DNA of 64,000 nucleotides from a bacterium. Lineage in GTDB: Bacteria; Sumerlaeota; Sumerlaeia; SLMS01. This document shows positions 18,601 to 26,779 of this stretch, piece by piece. The position numbers and the translations under genes were made by a program. Every line of letters starts with the position of its first letter. Positions within the stretch are counted from its first letter, which is position 1. Location of the stretch: the NCBI GenBank assembly GCA_016125005.1, contig WGMQ01000062.1:30934-94933 (forward strand), read 5' to 3'. The notes under the pieces were generated by a model, which saw nothing but the letters and a program-made list of their open reading frames with translations, was not told where the DNA came from and did not search any database.

Positions 18601-19365
18601 ACCAACTTCGAATCCACCAACGAGTTGGTGATCTCCTCCGTGGGCTCGGGGCTCGCTTCGCCGAAGTCTGGCGATCCGCGCTTCTACCGTCAGTACTTCA
18701 CCCAGCCCGCCAGCCAGGGACGCTTCCGCCTCTACTTCGACCTGATCGCCTTCCGCAGCCCCATCGAGGCGGGAAGCAGCCTAACCGTCAGCGAAGTCGG
18801 CGTCCAGTCGCTCTCCGAAGACGTCCTGCTCGATTCTCGCCTCGAGCGTCTGACGCTCTTCAGCGGCACGAGCACGCAGGGTTGGGTCAGCGGCAGCGCC
18901 ACTGAGACCTACGCACCACTTGCCACCTCCGTTTCCAACGGCCTGGCAATCGGTCCGGTCACCAGCTCTGGCACCATCGGCTTCAGCTTCTGGAGCTCGC
19001 CCGCAAGCGCGCCGCTCTTCAACATGGAGCGCAACCGCCTCTACCGCGTCACCTATCGCGTTTCGTCAAGTGCTGCTGCCAACGCGAAGCTGGACATCCC
19101 CACCTTCCGTCTCCGCGCCAACGACGTTTCCAACTCGCTGGCGGCCCTGCTCCACATCGATCCGATGTCCGATTCGTCGATCGTCCCCTACGCGGGCACG
19201 GCGGTGAACTACAAGCTGTACTTCGAAACCCCTGAGGCGCTCGTCGGCAACGGTGTTTACCTCTCCTTCGACCAGGTGTTCGTGCCGGGAACGGGTGTGA
19301 ATCCCAGCTCCACCGCCAAGCTCGAAGCGGTGCGGGTGGACAGCTTCACCCTGCCGCCGCAGTAA
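15676..19365 (+). CDS. Secreted subtilase-like (S8/S53 clan) protein with two C-terminal beta modules
   Basis: 1229 residues with a Sec signal peptide (basic MKKR, hydrophobic core, probable cut after STLAA). The subtilase fold is indicated by GTGARIGIISDSF (Asp near 185), VIVDDISW (~480), the oxyanion-Asn region YFSAMGNSGD (~518) and GTSAAAPNAAAIAALM (nucleophile Ser near 797). I find no HGTH motif. At its place stands SDEGAGMAELVYDIAPGA (~427-445), closer to the Glu-containing helix of sedolisins. Residues ~878-1045 and ~1055-1228 are two related beta-rich units sharing GFW-SP and YRVSSS patterns. Expected role: extracellular protein breakdown, unless inactive. It has its own promoter region upstream and a terminator downstream. 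Confidence 0.8.
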   Translation: MKKRTILRAAWGLPTLAAPALAALLAAVPASTLAASPKLDSYKQVPGAAKLGGPLLDGITSSKALGKSLKDSLAAYPIRTSADGIVLELVVDGSDTTLSKSLRLAGASILSENLSLNRMTVSVNDEASLLAVAAIDSVRRVNPLVRPSTANGSVDGFGDEAHFADLYTGLPNDLTRGTGARIGIISDSFATTSDVFDTDNSDGVKTELLGPGAALEAPLAPGVYTFVVQTAEAGDSVKVFWEINGVIARYDQVVATSDNTDLDRACLRFVELDQNGEPQSLEGAPTFLLGPADPNLGQGTVPGGLTAIEATTAGSFVGDGLFPTLQYNTSNTLAASPLSCAGDGTGYRFFTFRLLSQASVKFEAYAASSTSAVKPTLGLRAGCALDGQEIDCVSANSAGSLRRSKPQQSGDLPAIVSILKELPEVGSDEGAGMAELVYDIAPGASQFFHTGFVSAADFADGVRKLAGLENVNGALTEGCQVIVDDISWFTEPMYQTGLIGKAVEEVSAEGVAYFSAMGNSGDQSIRQVFNDISSRDDESLIATGNDLHRWPNGSGYLPVEVPPGEFFTAFLYWNQPSESFSPSLPLPRASQIDLDLYVTYTADAAGLDEAFSPEGVSEGRISRNPQGTTGIPSGDPVEFVQYQNTTSQTKTVYVAIDHFSGSQEDIPQIPGVPLEFTLWFTQMTDGVKVTGVNKPGTGHYGGVAGNGHRNVSEAFAIAAVNYFDSPRFGTENFETPEIDVEAFSSRGGPVTTFFDIDGLPVVKSSFKPDFAAVDGNNTTFFGGADFDLDDLPNFFGTSAAAPNAAAIAALMKSLKPDLTPAQIRAAFEETVIDVKGNRAGPGRDDVSGSGFIKADAALQYVADNYGVGGGAPSPSNVSFFNFAGGGGWTFESLVDYTAAGAVAAPAGITLTATSNSGTFGFWKSPVFAISDSQIPGLTGIKGQIGNGSLFRATYRVSSSTDDSAKTADFRMRASSTNFESTNELVISSVGSGLASPKSGDPRFYRQYFTQPASQGRFRLYFDLIAFRSPIEAGSSLTVSEVGVQSLSEDVLLDSRLERLTLFSGTSTQGWVSGSATETYAPLATSVSNGLAIGPVTSSGTIGFSFWSSPASAPLFNMERNRLYRVTYRVSSSAAANAKLDIPTFRLRANDVSNSLAALLHIDPMSDSSIVPYAGTAVNYKLYFETPEALVGNGVYLSFDQVFVPGTGVNPSSTAKLEAVRVDSFTLPPQ

Positions 19366-19390
19366 CGACCAATCAGCAGTTTTCTCCCGA

Positions 19391-19419
19391 AAAGGCCCCG
19401 GCACACGCCGGGGCCTTTT
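19391..19419 (+). terminator. Intrinsic terminator after the subtilase-like gene
   Basis: Perfect stem AAAGGCCCCGGC / GCCGGGGCCTTT with an ACAC loop, ending in TTTT. It is near symmetrical and could act on both strands. Confidence 0.92.
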
Positions 19420-19612
19420 GCTGTGAATGGAAGGGTTGCATCCATTGAATTCTTCATCAGGAAGCGGCGCTTTTACCTTGCGTTCGGGTGGGAAGCAAAT
19501 GAGGCTCAGCATGTTGGCATCGAGACAGCGGGGAGGACATCGCATCGCGCTTCGTGGTGCGGCTCCCGGTGCCAGATTTGAACGCCGAACCCTCGAAAAA
19601 GGACAACTTACG

Positions 19613-20479
19613 ATGAAGCTTTTCGACTGCAAACTGATGCTGGCCGCCACCTTCGCCGGCCTGAGCCTGACTGCCCAGGCGGCTCTTCCCGTCTATACGG
19701 CCGACTTCGATGCGGCTCCCTACACCGTCAATGGGAGCATCAACGGGGTTCAGGGCTGGTCGGTCCTCAACTCCGAAGCCAAGGTTGTCTCAGGTAGCGG
19801 CGCCCGGGGAAGCGCCCAGTTCGTGGAACTTTCCGCCGGTGCCGAGGTCGATCTCGACCTGACCACCGTTGGCCAGCTCAACGGCGCCAACACCGTTTGG
19901 GTGGAAGGCTACTTCCGCGGTGCCGGCAGCGACACCACCCTCGCTGACGCCCGTGCCAGCTACCCCTCCACGGCCGCCTCCGCCATCGTCCACTTCAGCT
20001 CCGCCAACGGCATCGAGTTCCTCAACGGCGACCGCGCCGGTGGTGATGGCACCGTGACCGCCTCCAACGTGGCCCTCGGCGCAGCCAACGCCAACAACTG
20101 GTACAAGATCACGATCCAGCTCAACTTCGCGACCTCCTCCTGGTCCGTGTGGGTCAACAACGTGAGCCGCGGCACCAACCTCGGCTTCAAGTCCTCCGGC
20201 GTTACTAAGCTGAACGGCTTTAAGAACCTCGCCCAGAATCAGGCTTTCTTCGACGCATTCCGCGTGGTCCTCCCGATCGCTGGCGACGCCAACGGCGACC
20301 AGAAGAAGGACTCGGCCGACGTGGCGACCCTCCTCCTCATCGCAAGCCAGGTTCCCGGCGACGCCTCCTACGACGTCATCACGCGCACCAATGGCGACGT
20401 GGCTGCTCCTTCAGCCAGCCTCACCATCGACAACACTGACGTCCAGACGCTGATCGACCAGATCACTGCTGGCACCTAA
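19613..20479 (+). CDS. Secreted protein with C-terminal dockerin-like repeats
   Basis: 288 residues. Signal peptide (MKLFDCK, hydrophobic core, cut likely after AQA). Residues ~25-215 are a beta-rich region resembling a LamG/concanavalin-type jelly roll (no catalytic motif seen). The last ~65 residues carry two Ca-binding F-hand-like segments, GDANGDQKKDSADV and a second NGDV...IDNTDVQTLID, as in type I dockerins. Dockerins bind cohesins in multiprotein complexes, but here no cohesin gene is visible. The ATG at 19613 has AAAGGA upstream. It lies downstream of the subtilase-like gene but behind a strong terminator, so it is probably transcribed alone. Confidence 0.75.
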   Translation: MKLFDCKLMLAATFAGLSLTAQAALPVYTADFDAAPYTVNGSINGVQGWSVLNSEAKVVSGSGARGSAQFVELSAGAEVDLDLTTVGQLNGANTVWVEGYFRGAGSDTTLADARASYPSTAASAIVHFSSANGIEFLNGDRAGGDGTVTASNVALGAANANNWYKITIQLNFATSSWSVWVNNVSRGTNLGFKSSGVTKLNGFKNLAQNQAFFDAFRVVLPIAGDANGDQKKDSADVATLLLIASQVPGDASYDVITRTNGDVAAPSASLTIDNTDVQTLIDQITAGT

Positions 20480-20654
20480 GCCTTCCACGAGTCGAAAACT
20501 GGGGCACTTCCCCCAGACAATCATCTTTGACACCCGGTGCCAGCGGCGATAGGTTCGCCTCTGGCACTTGTCTTTATTCGGCGCAGGAGTCGCCGGCCCT
20601 CTCGTATCCGAGAGTTGATTTTCAATCTGCCGCACACCGTCGGAAAACGAAACC

Positions 20655-23600
20655 ATGAACGCTGGCCAGAGAATTATCGGTATCGACTTGGGCACCACCA
20701 ACTCCGTCGTTTCGGTGGTTGAAGGCGACGAACCGGTGGTCATTCCCAATCAAGAGGGGGCCAACAAGACCCCCTCGGTCGTCGCCTTCCTCGACAACAA
20801 CGATTGTATCGTCGGGGAAATCGCCCGCCGTCAGGCGTCGACCAATCCGCTCCGCACCATCACCAGCATCAAGCGTCTCATGGGTGTCCAGTTCGAGGAC
20901 CTCGACGAGTGGGTTCAGCATTTCCCCTACGAGATCGTCAACCACGACGACCGGCTCCTCATCAACGTAAACGGGATGGGATACGCCCCCGAGCAGATCA
21001 GCGCCCTGATCCTGAAGAAGCTCAAGGAATCCGCCGAGGCGTGGCTCGGTGAGGCGGTGTCCCAGGCGGTCATCACCGTTCCCGCACACTTCGACGACAA
21101 CCAGCGCAACGCCACCATGGAAGCGGCCAAGATGGCCGGCCTTGATGTGCTCCGTCTCATCAACGAGCCGACCGCCGCGGCGCTCGCCTACGGAATTGGC
21201 AAGTCCGTATCCTCCGATGAGGTCATTGCCGTCTTCGACTTCGGCGGTGGTACCTTCGACATCACCGTGCTTGAGATATCCGAGAAGACCTTCGAAGTCC
21301 TCACCTCCTCCGGCGACAATCACCTCGGTGGCGACGATCTGGACAACGCACTGGTCGGCCTCATCGTGGAGGAGTTCCAGAAGCGCCATGGCGTGGACCT
21401 GATGCAGGATCCCGTTACGCTGCGCCGTTTGAAGGAAGTCGCCGAAAAGGCCAAGATCGAACTCTCTGTCGCCTCGCAGACCCTCATCGCGCTCCCCTTC
21501 ATCACGTACAAGGACGGGCAGCCGCTCCACCTTGAGCGCCACCTTTCGCGCGAGGAATTCGAAGACCTCATCGAGCCGTTCATCAACCGGACCATCCGCT
21601 GTTGCAAGCGCGCGCTCGACGACGCCGGACTCAACAAGCGTGACGTCAAGAAGGTGATTCTCGTCGGCGGATCCACCCGTATCCCGTTGGTGCAGGATCT
21701 GGTCGAGGACTTCTTCGGCTTCGCTCCCTTCAAGGGCATCAACCCTGACGAAGTGGTGGCGCTCGGCGCCGCAACCCAGGCGGGCGTCTTCAACGGCAAC
21801 ATTGAGGAAGTGACCCTCATCGACGTCGCACCGCATTCCCTCGGTATTGAGGTGAAGGACGGAAAGTTTTCCAAGATCATCGACAAGAACGCGACGATCC
21901 CCATCAAGGCGGCCAAAAACTTCACAACGACGGAGGACAACCAGACCTTCGTCAATGTGCACATCCTTCAGGGTGAATCGGACGACGCCGCGGAGAATCG
22001 TTCCCTCGGCAAGTTTACGCTGTCGGATATTCCCGCCATGCCGCGCGGGCGCGCCCGCGTCCGCGTCACGTTCTTCATGAACGCCGACGGCGTGATGGAA
22101 ATCTCGGCCGAGGAACTCGGGTCTGGTGTGGCCAAGTCCCTGACGATCCTGCACAGCGGCCTCGACGACGGTGAGAAGCGCAGCCGCAAGAAGGCGCGCC
22201 AGCGTCGCAGCGGGGGCACTCGCTCCAGCACGCGATCCGGATCCGGCGATGGCGGGCGTCGTGCCAGCAACAGCGGTTCCAGCAGCGCCGGAACCCCGAT
22301 CAATCTTGGCAGATCGCGGAACATCGACTCCTCCGTTGTGCCGCTTGGCAGCGGTGCTCCGGCGGCCGCCCCGGATGCCGGCTTCGCTGTGCTTGGTGAT
22401 ACCAATCCGGGCACTGCTGCACCCCGGCCCGTGTCAGGGCTCCCCGCTGCTGCACCTGCCGCTCCGCCCGTCGCACCTCCCCCTCCCGTCCCGGCCCCCG
22501 ATCCGGTCGGGGAGAGCGCCAGCTACCAGCAGCCCCAGCGCTATTCCCGAACCTCCTCGCCCGGCTTCGCCAATCCGTCGCCGGTTGCGCTCAGCGATCC
22601 GGGACCGACGGCCCACACGCCTGTCACCACCAAGTCCTCCCCCGCCAATTTTCCTGTCTCCCCACCGCCCTCTCTCCCCACGCCGATTCGCGAAGCCCAC
22701 ACGGTGGAACTCGTTGCTCCCCCCACGCCTCTGATTCCCGGCGGGGCGGATGGCGAAGATCCGCCGACCCAATTGATGGCGGATATGCCCACCGCCGTGG
22801 CATTCCGGCGAGACACCCCCGAGGTCAAGCTCCCCGAGATCGTCACCAAGGGGATTGCCAAAGCCATGGAAGGCGCCGATACGCCCGATGCGCACGCACT
22901 GTTCGCCCAGTCCATCGCCGCACTGGACTCTCCCGAGTGGAAAGACGACAAGTCCTGGGCGGCGATGCACGCACGGACCTGGCTCCAGCTGGCCCTCGGC
23001 CAGCTCGACGAAATGCGTCACTCGCTTTCCCACTTGGTCGAGACCTGCGCCGTGGAAAAGAGCGTCGAGCTTGTAGCCCTGTTCACCAGCGCCCTGAACC
23101 GATTCAGCGCGGTCGCCTCGATCCGGCGTGATCGTTCCCGATTCCGCGAACTGGCGGGAGACCTTGAAGGCGCCTGCGAGGATCTCGAGTTCGCCAACAA
23201 GATGGAAGCCCAACCCACCGACATGGAGCGGCTCGAGGATCTTTATCGTGCCCGCTGTTCCAACGGTTCCGATCCCGCAGCCCAGTTCAAGCTCGTGAAG
23301 GTATTCCTCAAGAGCAACCGCGTCGACGAGGCGATCGAGCTCCTGCAGGACTTGCAGCACCACGATGCCTACGAGACCCGCGCCACCAAGATCCTCGGCC
23401 TGTGCCACTGGCAGAAGAACCTCCACTTCCTCGCCTGGCAGAAGTTCAAGCAGCTGCGCCAGAACGAGGAAATTCGCGACATCCTCTTCCGTCTCGCCAA
23501 CGACATGGAATCGACCGGCCAGCTCAACAATGCACTCACCGTCTACGAGCACATTGCGGCCGAAAATGGCGATTATCGTGACGTCCAGGCCAAGATCAAG

Positions 23601-24452
23601 AAGCTCCGTTACCGCATCAAGATGCATCAGGACGAGAGCGAGCAGAGCAAGGCTTCGGCTGTCCTGACGGATCCGCGCTTCACGATCCTGGAAGAGATCA
23701 ATCGCGGCTCGATGGGCATCATCTACAAGGCCCAGGACAAGACGCTGGAGGAGATCGTGGCCCTCAAGGTCCTCAACGACTACCTCGGTGCCGACCCCTC
23801 CGCCGTCGAGCGCTTCAAGCGCGAAGCACGCGCCGCCAAGAAACTCAGCCACCCGTACATCGTCCGCATCCACGACATGTTCGAGACCGGATCCAAGCGG
23901 TTCATCTCGATGGAGTACATCGAGGGCACCGACTTGAAACGGATGCTGGCGGATCGCACCTCCTTCAGCGAAGATCAGCTCGTCTACTACTTCCTCCAGA
24001 TCTGCGACGCGCTTTCCTACGCGCACCGCCTCAACATCATCCACCGCGACATCAAGCCCGCAAACATCATGATCACGTCGCAGAACTCCGTGAAGGTGAC
24101 GGACTTCGGCATCGCGAAGATCCTGAAGGGTGAGGACAGCACGAAGAGCGGCACGGCGGTCATCGGGACGCCGCTGTACATGGCTCCCGAGCAGATCACC
24201 GGCGAGGGCGTGGACGCACGCAGCGACATCTATTCGCTCGGCATCATGATGTACGAGCTCGTGAGCGGCCACCCGCCCTTCTACCTCGGCAACATCGAAT
24301 ATCACCACATCCACACCGCGCCGCCTCCCCTTCCCGACAAGGTTTCGGCCCGCCTGCGCGATGTCATCATGAAGTGCGTCCAGAAGAACCCGGCGAACCG
24401 CTTCCAGAGCGTCGATGAGATCTTCGACGCGCTGCAGGTTCCGCGACGCTAA
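20655..24452 (+). CDS. DnaK (Hsp70) - TPR - Ser/Thr protein kinase fusion
   Basis: 1265 residues in one frame. Residues 1-~380 are a full Hsp70 ATPase (IGIDLGTTNSVV, FDFGGGTFDITV, VGGSTRIPLVQ). The allosteric linker region TLIDVAPHSLGIE and the beta substrate-binding domain follow, to ~500. The alpha-helical lid is replaced by a basic SRKKARQRR stretch and a ~190-residue Pro/Ser/Ala-rich linker. Residues ~725-985 look like TPR helices. From ~1008 a complete Hanks-type kinase follows: NRGSMGIIYKA (Gly loop), VALKVL (Lys), IIHRDIKPANIM, TDFGIAK and YMAPEQI. No membrane segment is present. I infer a cytoplasmic sensor in which client or ATP state controls phosphorylation, or the kinase controls the chaperone. 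No DnaJ or GrpE gene is adjacent. A tRNA gene follows. Confidence 0.93.
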   Translation: MNAGQRIIGIDLGTTNSVVSVVEGDEPVVIPNQEGANKTPSVVAFLDNNDCIVGEIARRQASTNPLRTITSIKRLMGVQFEDLDEWVQHFPYEIVNHDDRLLINVNGMGYAPEQISALILKKLKESAEAWLGEAVSQAVITVPAHFDDNQRNATMEAAKMAGLDVLRLINEPTAAALAYGIGKSVSSDEVIAVFDFGGGTFDITVLEISEKTFEVLTSSGDNHLGGDDLDNALVGLIVEEFQKRHGVDLMQDPVTLRRLKEVAEKAKIELSVASQTLIALPFITYKDGQPLHLERHLSREEFEDLIEPFINRTIRCCKRALDDAGLNKRDVKKVILVGGSTRIPLVQDLVEDFFGFAPFKGINPDEVVALGAATQAGVFNGNIEEVTLIDVAPHSLGIEVKDGKFSKIIDKNATIPIKAAKNFTTTEDNQTFVNVHILQGESDDAAENRSLGKFTLSDIPAMPRGRARVRVTFFMNADGVMEISAEELGSGVAKSLTILHSGLDDGEKRSRKKARQRRSGGTRSSTRSGSGDGGRRASNSGSSSAGTPINLGRSRNIDSSVVPLGSGAPAAAPDAGFAVLGDTNPGTAAPRPVSGLPAAAPAAPPVAPPPPVPAPDPVGESASYQQPQRYSRTSSPGFANPSPVALSDPGPTAHTPVTTKSSPANFPVSPPPSLPTPIREAHTVELVAPPTPLIPGGADGEDPPTQLMADMPTAVAFRRDTPEVKLPEIVTKGIAKAMEGADTPDAHALFAQSIAALDSPEWKDDKSWAAMHARTWLQLALGQLDEMRHSLSHLVETCAVEKSVELVALFTSALNRFSAVASIRRDRSRFRELAGDLEGACEDLEFANKMEAQPTDMERLEDLYRARCSNGSDPAAQFKLVKVFLKSNRVDEAIELLQDLQHHDAYETRATKILGLCHWQKNLHFLAWQKFKQLRQNEEIRDILFRLANDMESTGQLNNALTVYEHIAAENGDYRDVQAKIKKLRYRIKMHQDESEQSKASAVLTDPRFTILEEINRGSMGIIYKAQDKTLEEIVALKVLNDYLGADPSAVERFKREARAAKKLSHPYIVRIHDMFETGSKRFISMEYIEGTDLKRMLADRTSFSEDQLVYYFLQICDALSYAHRLNIIHRDIKPANIMITSQNSVKVTDFGIAKILKGEDSTKSGTAVIGTPLYMAPEQITGEGVDARSDIYSLGIMMYELVSGHPPFYLGNIEYHHIHTAPPPLPDKVSARLRDVIMKCVQKNPANRFQSVDEIFDALQVPRR

Positions 24453-24512
24453 CGGGAACACGCGGACGGCGAGGTCGCTGAAGAAATCTTCACCCGAACC
24501 TCACATTCGCTC

Positions 24513-24540
24513 TTGACCACCGCCGGGCGGTAGGCATGCT
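24513..24540 (+). promoter_or_regulatory. Promoter candidate for tRNA-Ala
   Basis: TTGACC (24513-24518), a 16-base spacer, then CATGCT (24535-24540); transcription would begin about 10 bases before the tRNA. The -35 matches 5/6 and the -10 only 3/6. Confidence 0.4.
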
Positions 24541-24557
24541 CTTCAAGCCTCGCGTGT

Positions 24558-24633
24558 GGGGGTATAGCTCAGTTGGTAGAGCACCAGGCTGGCAGTCTGG
24601 GTGTCAGCGGTTCGAATCCGCTTACCTCCACCA
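24558..24633 (+). tRNA. tRNA-Ala (anticodon GGC), CCA encoded
   Basis: 76 bases, full cloverleaf: acceptor GGGGGTA/TACCTCC, D stem GCTC/GAGC, anticodon stem CCAGG/TCTGG around loop CTGGCAG (anticodon GGC), T arm AGCGG-TTCGAAT-CCGCT, discriminator A and encoded CCA. The acceptor has the G3-U70 wobble pair, the identity element of alanine tRNAs. It reads GCC, probably a heavily used codon in this GC-rich genome. Confidence 0.96.
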
Positions 24634-24655
24634 TTCACATCGCGACCAAAACTTG

Positions 24656-24692
24656 AAAAAGCCCCGCATCTCCGCGGGGCTTTTTCGTTTTT
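24656..24692 (+). terminator. Intrinsic terminator after tRNA-Ala
   Basis: 12-bp perfect stem AAAAAGCCCCGC / GCGGGGCTTTTT with a 6-base loop, followed by CGTTTTT. Confidence 0.93.
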
Positions 24693-24817
24693 GTCCCCAG
24701 GCGTGCCGCCGGTCGGGCAGCCCGCGCGGCCCAGAGGATCCGGATTCGATTTGAGTTGCCCCATCCGGTCCAATCCGCCTTTATCGTCGGCAGACTTCGC
24801 GCTGGGAGGAACCCTCC

Positions 24818-25156
24818 ATGAAAAAAATCGAAGCAGTCATCAAGCCCCACAAGATTGAGGACGTCCGCAGTGCCTTGGCGTCGCTCGGCATCCTCGGGTT
24901 GACCGCCTGGGAAGTGCGTGGCTTTGGCCGCCAAAAGGGACATCAGGAACTCTACCGCGGCAGCGAGTATCAGGTGAACTTCATGCCCAAGGTCCGCCTT
25001 GAGATCGTCGTGGTCGACGAGCGCGTGGACGACGTGGTGAAGGCGATCACCGAAGGCGCCCAGACCGGAACCATTGGTGACGGAAAGGTCTTCGTCCTGA
25101 ACGTCGAGCAGGCCGTCCGTATCCGCACCGGCGAGCAGAACGAAGAAGCGCTGTAA
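24818..25156 (+). CDS. P-II family nitrogen regulatory protein
   Basis: 112 residues, the normal length. P-II trimers bind ATP/ADP and 2-oxoglutarate and control glutamine synthetase, AmtB or NAGK. MKKIEAVIKPHKIEDV is the first strand and helix; the T-loop region GHQELYRGSEYQVNFMPK keeps the Tyr that is uridylylated in enteric GlnB; VVVDERVDDVV and GTIGDGKVFV (B-loop) are present. A clear GGAGG precedes the ATG. No amtB or glnA is adjacent, so I leave the GlnB/GlnK choice open. It is monocistronic, with a strong terminator. Confidence 0.94.
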   Translation: MKKIEAVIKPHKIEDVRSALASLGILGLTAWEVRGFGRQKGHQELYRGSEYQVNFMPKVRLEIVVVDERVDDVVKAITEGAQTGTIGDGKVFVLNVEQAVRIRTGEQNEEAL

Positions 25157-25186
25157 GCCCCGTCATTCAGCCATGTACCAAACGCG

Positions 25187-25223
25187 ACGAGGGGGACGGG
25201 CCGAAGCCCGTCCCCCTCGTTTT
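25187..25223 (+). terminator. Intrinsic terminator after the P-II gene
   Basis: 15-bp perfect stem (ACGAGGGGGACGGGC and its complement) with a CGAA loop, then TTTT. Confidence 0.95.
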
Positions 25224-25315
25224 GTGTCACCTTCGCAAAAGTTCAGCCTGGTCGGAAGAGCGAGCCTTGTCGCAAGGAGCGCTCTGCCTTACACCCGAGG
25301 GGACCCGGCGGGTGG

Positions 25316-26098
25316 TTACTTGGTCGTGCTGACCGCAATGGTCATCTCGTTGTTGACGCTCGAGACGCCCTTCACATCGGAAACGGCCTTTGTCACGAGG
25401 GAGCGCTCGGCCGAGTTTTTCGCGATGCCTGTGAGAGTAACGACGCCGTCGCGGGTTTCCACTTTGGTTTTCAACGCGCTGGTCGAGCGGTGAACCAGGA
25501 GCGACGACTTCACTTGAGCGGTTACCGATGCGTCGTCAAGCTTCTCGCCGGCGCTACGCACTTCGGCATCAGGGACATCGGAGACGGTCAGCATGTTTTC
25601 GACCTTCACGACGTTCTCGATGTCTGCGGCATACTCGCCGGTCAGTTCCTTCTGCGCCAGACTTGAGGCCACGCCGGTCAGGGTGACGACACCGTCCTTC
25701 ACATCGATCGTTGTTTTGCTGGAGTTGACATGGCGATGAAGCAGGAGCGTGAGGCGCACCTTACGGGTGATCCAAGTGTCAGAGTTGTCCGCGGCGACTT
25801 CCGCGTTGGTCTCCAGCTGATTGTCCACGCGGGTAACTCCGGTGAGTCCTTCGGCAGTCTCCTGGGCGAGAGTCTTGTGGGATTCCTCAGCAACCGTCCC
25901 GGTGAGGGTCACAACACCGTCCTTAGCGGAGGACTTTACCGAGTCGTCCTTGAGGTAGGTGCGGTACACGTAGGACTCCTTGAAGGAGGTCTCGATCCGA
26001 TCATCGGCGTCATTGGCGACAGCAGGGGACGTGCTTAGCAACGTGGCGATAGTTGCGGCGACGGCTAGAATACTGGTGTAGTTAAACTTGCGCTTCAT
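25316..26098 (-). CDS. Exported triple-BON-domain protein (OsmY-like)
   Basis: 260 residues. Signal peptide with hydrophobic core ILAVAATIATLLS and likely cut after AVA. Three BON domains follow (~31-97, ~106-173, ~186-255), each with the DGVVTLTG strand motif (KDGVVTLTGTV, KDGVVTLTGVA, RDGVVTLTGIA) and a closing V-x-x-V-x-N segment. BON proteins such as OsmY and DolP bind phospholipid and act in the periplasm, often under osmotic or envelope stress. AGAGGAA sits five bases before the ATG. The DUF2934 gene lies 161 bases upstream on the same strand, so the two may respond to the same stress. Confidence 0.88.
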   Translation of the reverse strand: MKRKFNYTSILAVAATIATLLSTSPAVANDADDRIETSFKESYVYRTYLKDDSVKSSAKDGVVTLTGTVAEESHKTLAQETAEGLTGVTRVDNQLETNAEVAADNSDTWITRKVRLTLLLHRHVNSSKTTIDVKDGVVTLTGVASSLAQKELTGEYAADIENVVKVENMLTVSDVPDAEVRSAGEKLDDASVTAQVKSSLLVHRSTSALKTKVETRDGVVTLTGIAKNSAERSLVTKAVSDVKGVSSVNNEMTIAVSTTK

Positions 26099-26259
26099 GA
26101 TAATTCCTCTTTCGTGGTCGGGGCCCAGGGCCCTCAGGTGCGACGCCGCTCAATAACATCCTGCAGGAGGCTGCGCGCACCGGTGTCGCAGGTGTTCGGG
26201 GTATGATACTTCGTGGTTCCCTCGCCGAACCGCACGAGGCAAGTCTATGCGGGCTGAGG

Positions 26260-26607
26260 TTACGTCCGGGTGTGATGACTGCCCTGATGACCATGGGCGA
26301 TCGCAGTAATTCTGGACTCGTCGGCGCCCGGAGCGGCGGCAGCGGGTGCGGAACGGGAGACGTTTATGCGTCCGCCTTCGTCCTGCATTCTGCCCTTCGC
26401 TTCGGTGAGTTGCTTGGACTCCTTCATTTCGGATTCCGCCTTCTGCCAGTTCTCGTCACAGTGTCCCTGCTGGCAGCCACCTTTCTCGTAGATTGCATAG
26501 GCGCGGCGGGCGATGGCGTCATGAATCATCGGATCGGAGTCATTGTGTGCCGGATGTGTCAGGACGGTGGTGCTCGAGCATGAGTCGGTTCTTGAGGGCT
26601 CTATCAT
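26260..26607 (-). CDS. DUF2934-type small protein
   Basis: 115 residues. The core, ARRAYAIYEKGGCQQGHCDENWQKAE, fits the short DUF2934 signature (a helix-turn-helix-sized unit, 'RRAYEIYEREG..GHDxxHWLxAE'). The C-terminus is rich in Ala, Gly and His and looks disordered. The ATG at 26607 has AAAGG eight bases upstream. DUF2934 has no established function; in other genomes I recall it near stress and plasmid-type genes. The GC content seems slightly below that of the neighbours. Expressed on the minus strand towards the BON gene. Confidence 0.68.
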   Translation of the reverse strand: MIEPSRTDSCSSTTVLTHPAHNDSDPMIHDAIARRAYAIYEKGGCQQGHCDENWQKAESEMKESKQLTEAKGRMQDEGGRINVSRSAPAAAAPGADESRITAIAHGHQGSHHTRT

Positions 26608-26729
26608 AGCTACAGCCTTTCATTGGGAGGAGGGTGGAGGAGCGATTCAGGGGATCGGGGGTTACCGGATTGCTTGGCTTCGGCCACCCCCTTTTTGCAG
26701 CTCCATGGTTCGGCGATTTTGCGGGGCAC

Positions 26730-26779
26730 AAAAAAAACCGACGCGATATCACACCCCATCGGGTGATCCATCACGTCGG
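26730..26779 (-). terminator. Orphan intrinsic terminator
   Basis: On the minus strand, CCGACGTGAT pairs with ATCGCGTCGG (one U-G pair), with an inner ATCAC/GTGAT stem, followed by eight T. No recognised gene lies upstream of it on this strand for over 1 kb other than a 53-codon frame, so it implies a small mRNA or non-coding RNA. Confidence 0.8.

Noticed and set aside
22434..24461. 675-codon minus-strand frame opposite the kinase end of the DnaK fusion
   Set aside because: Composition artefact; the plus strand carries TPR and kinase motifs throughout.
26540..26752. 70-codon minus-strand frame across the orphan terminator
   Set aside because: It overlaps both the terminator and the DUF2934 upstream region; no ribosome site.
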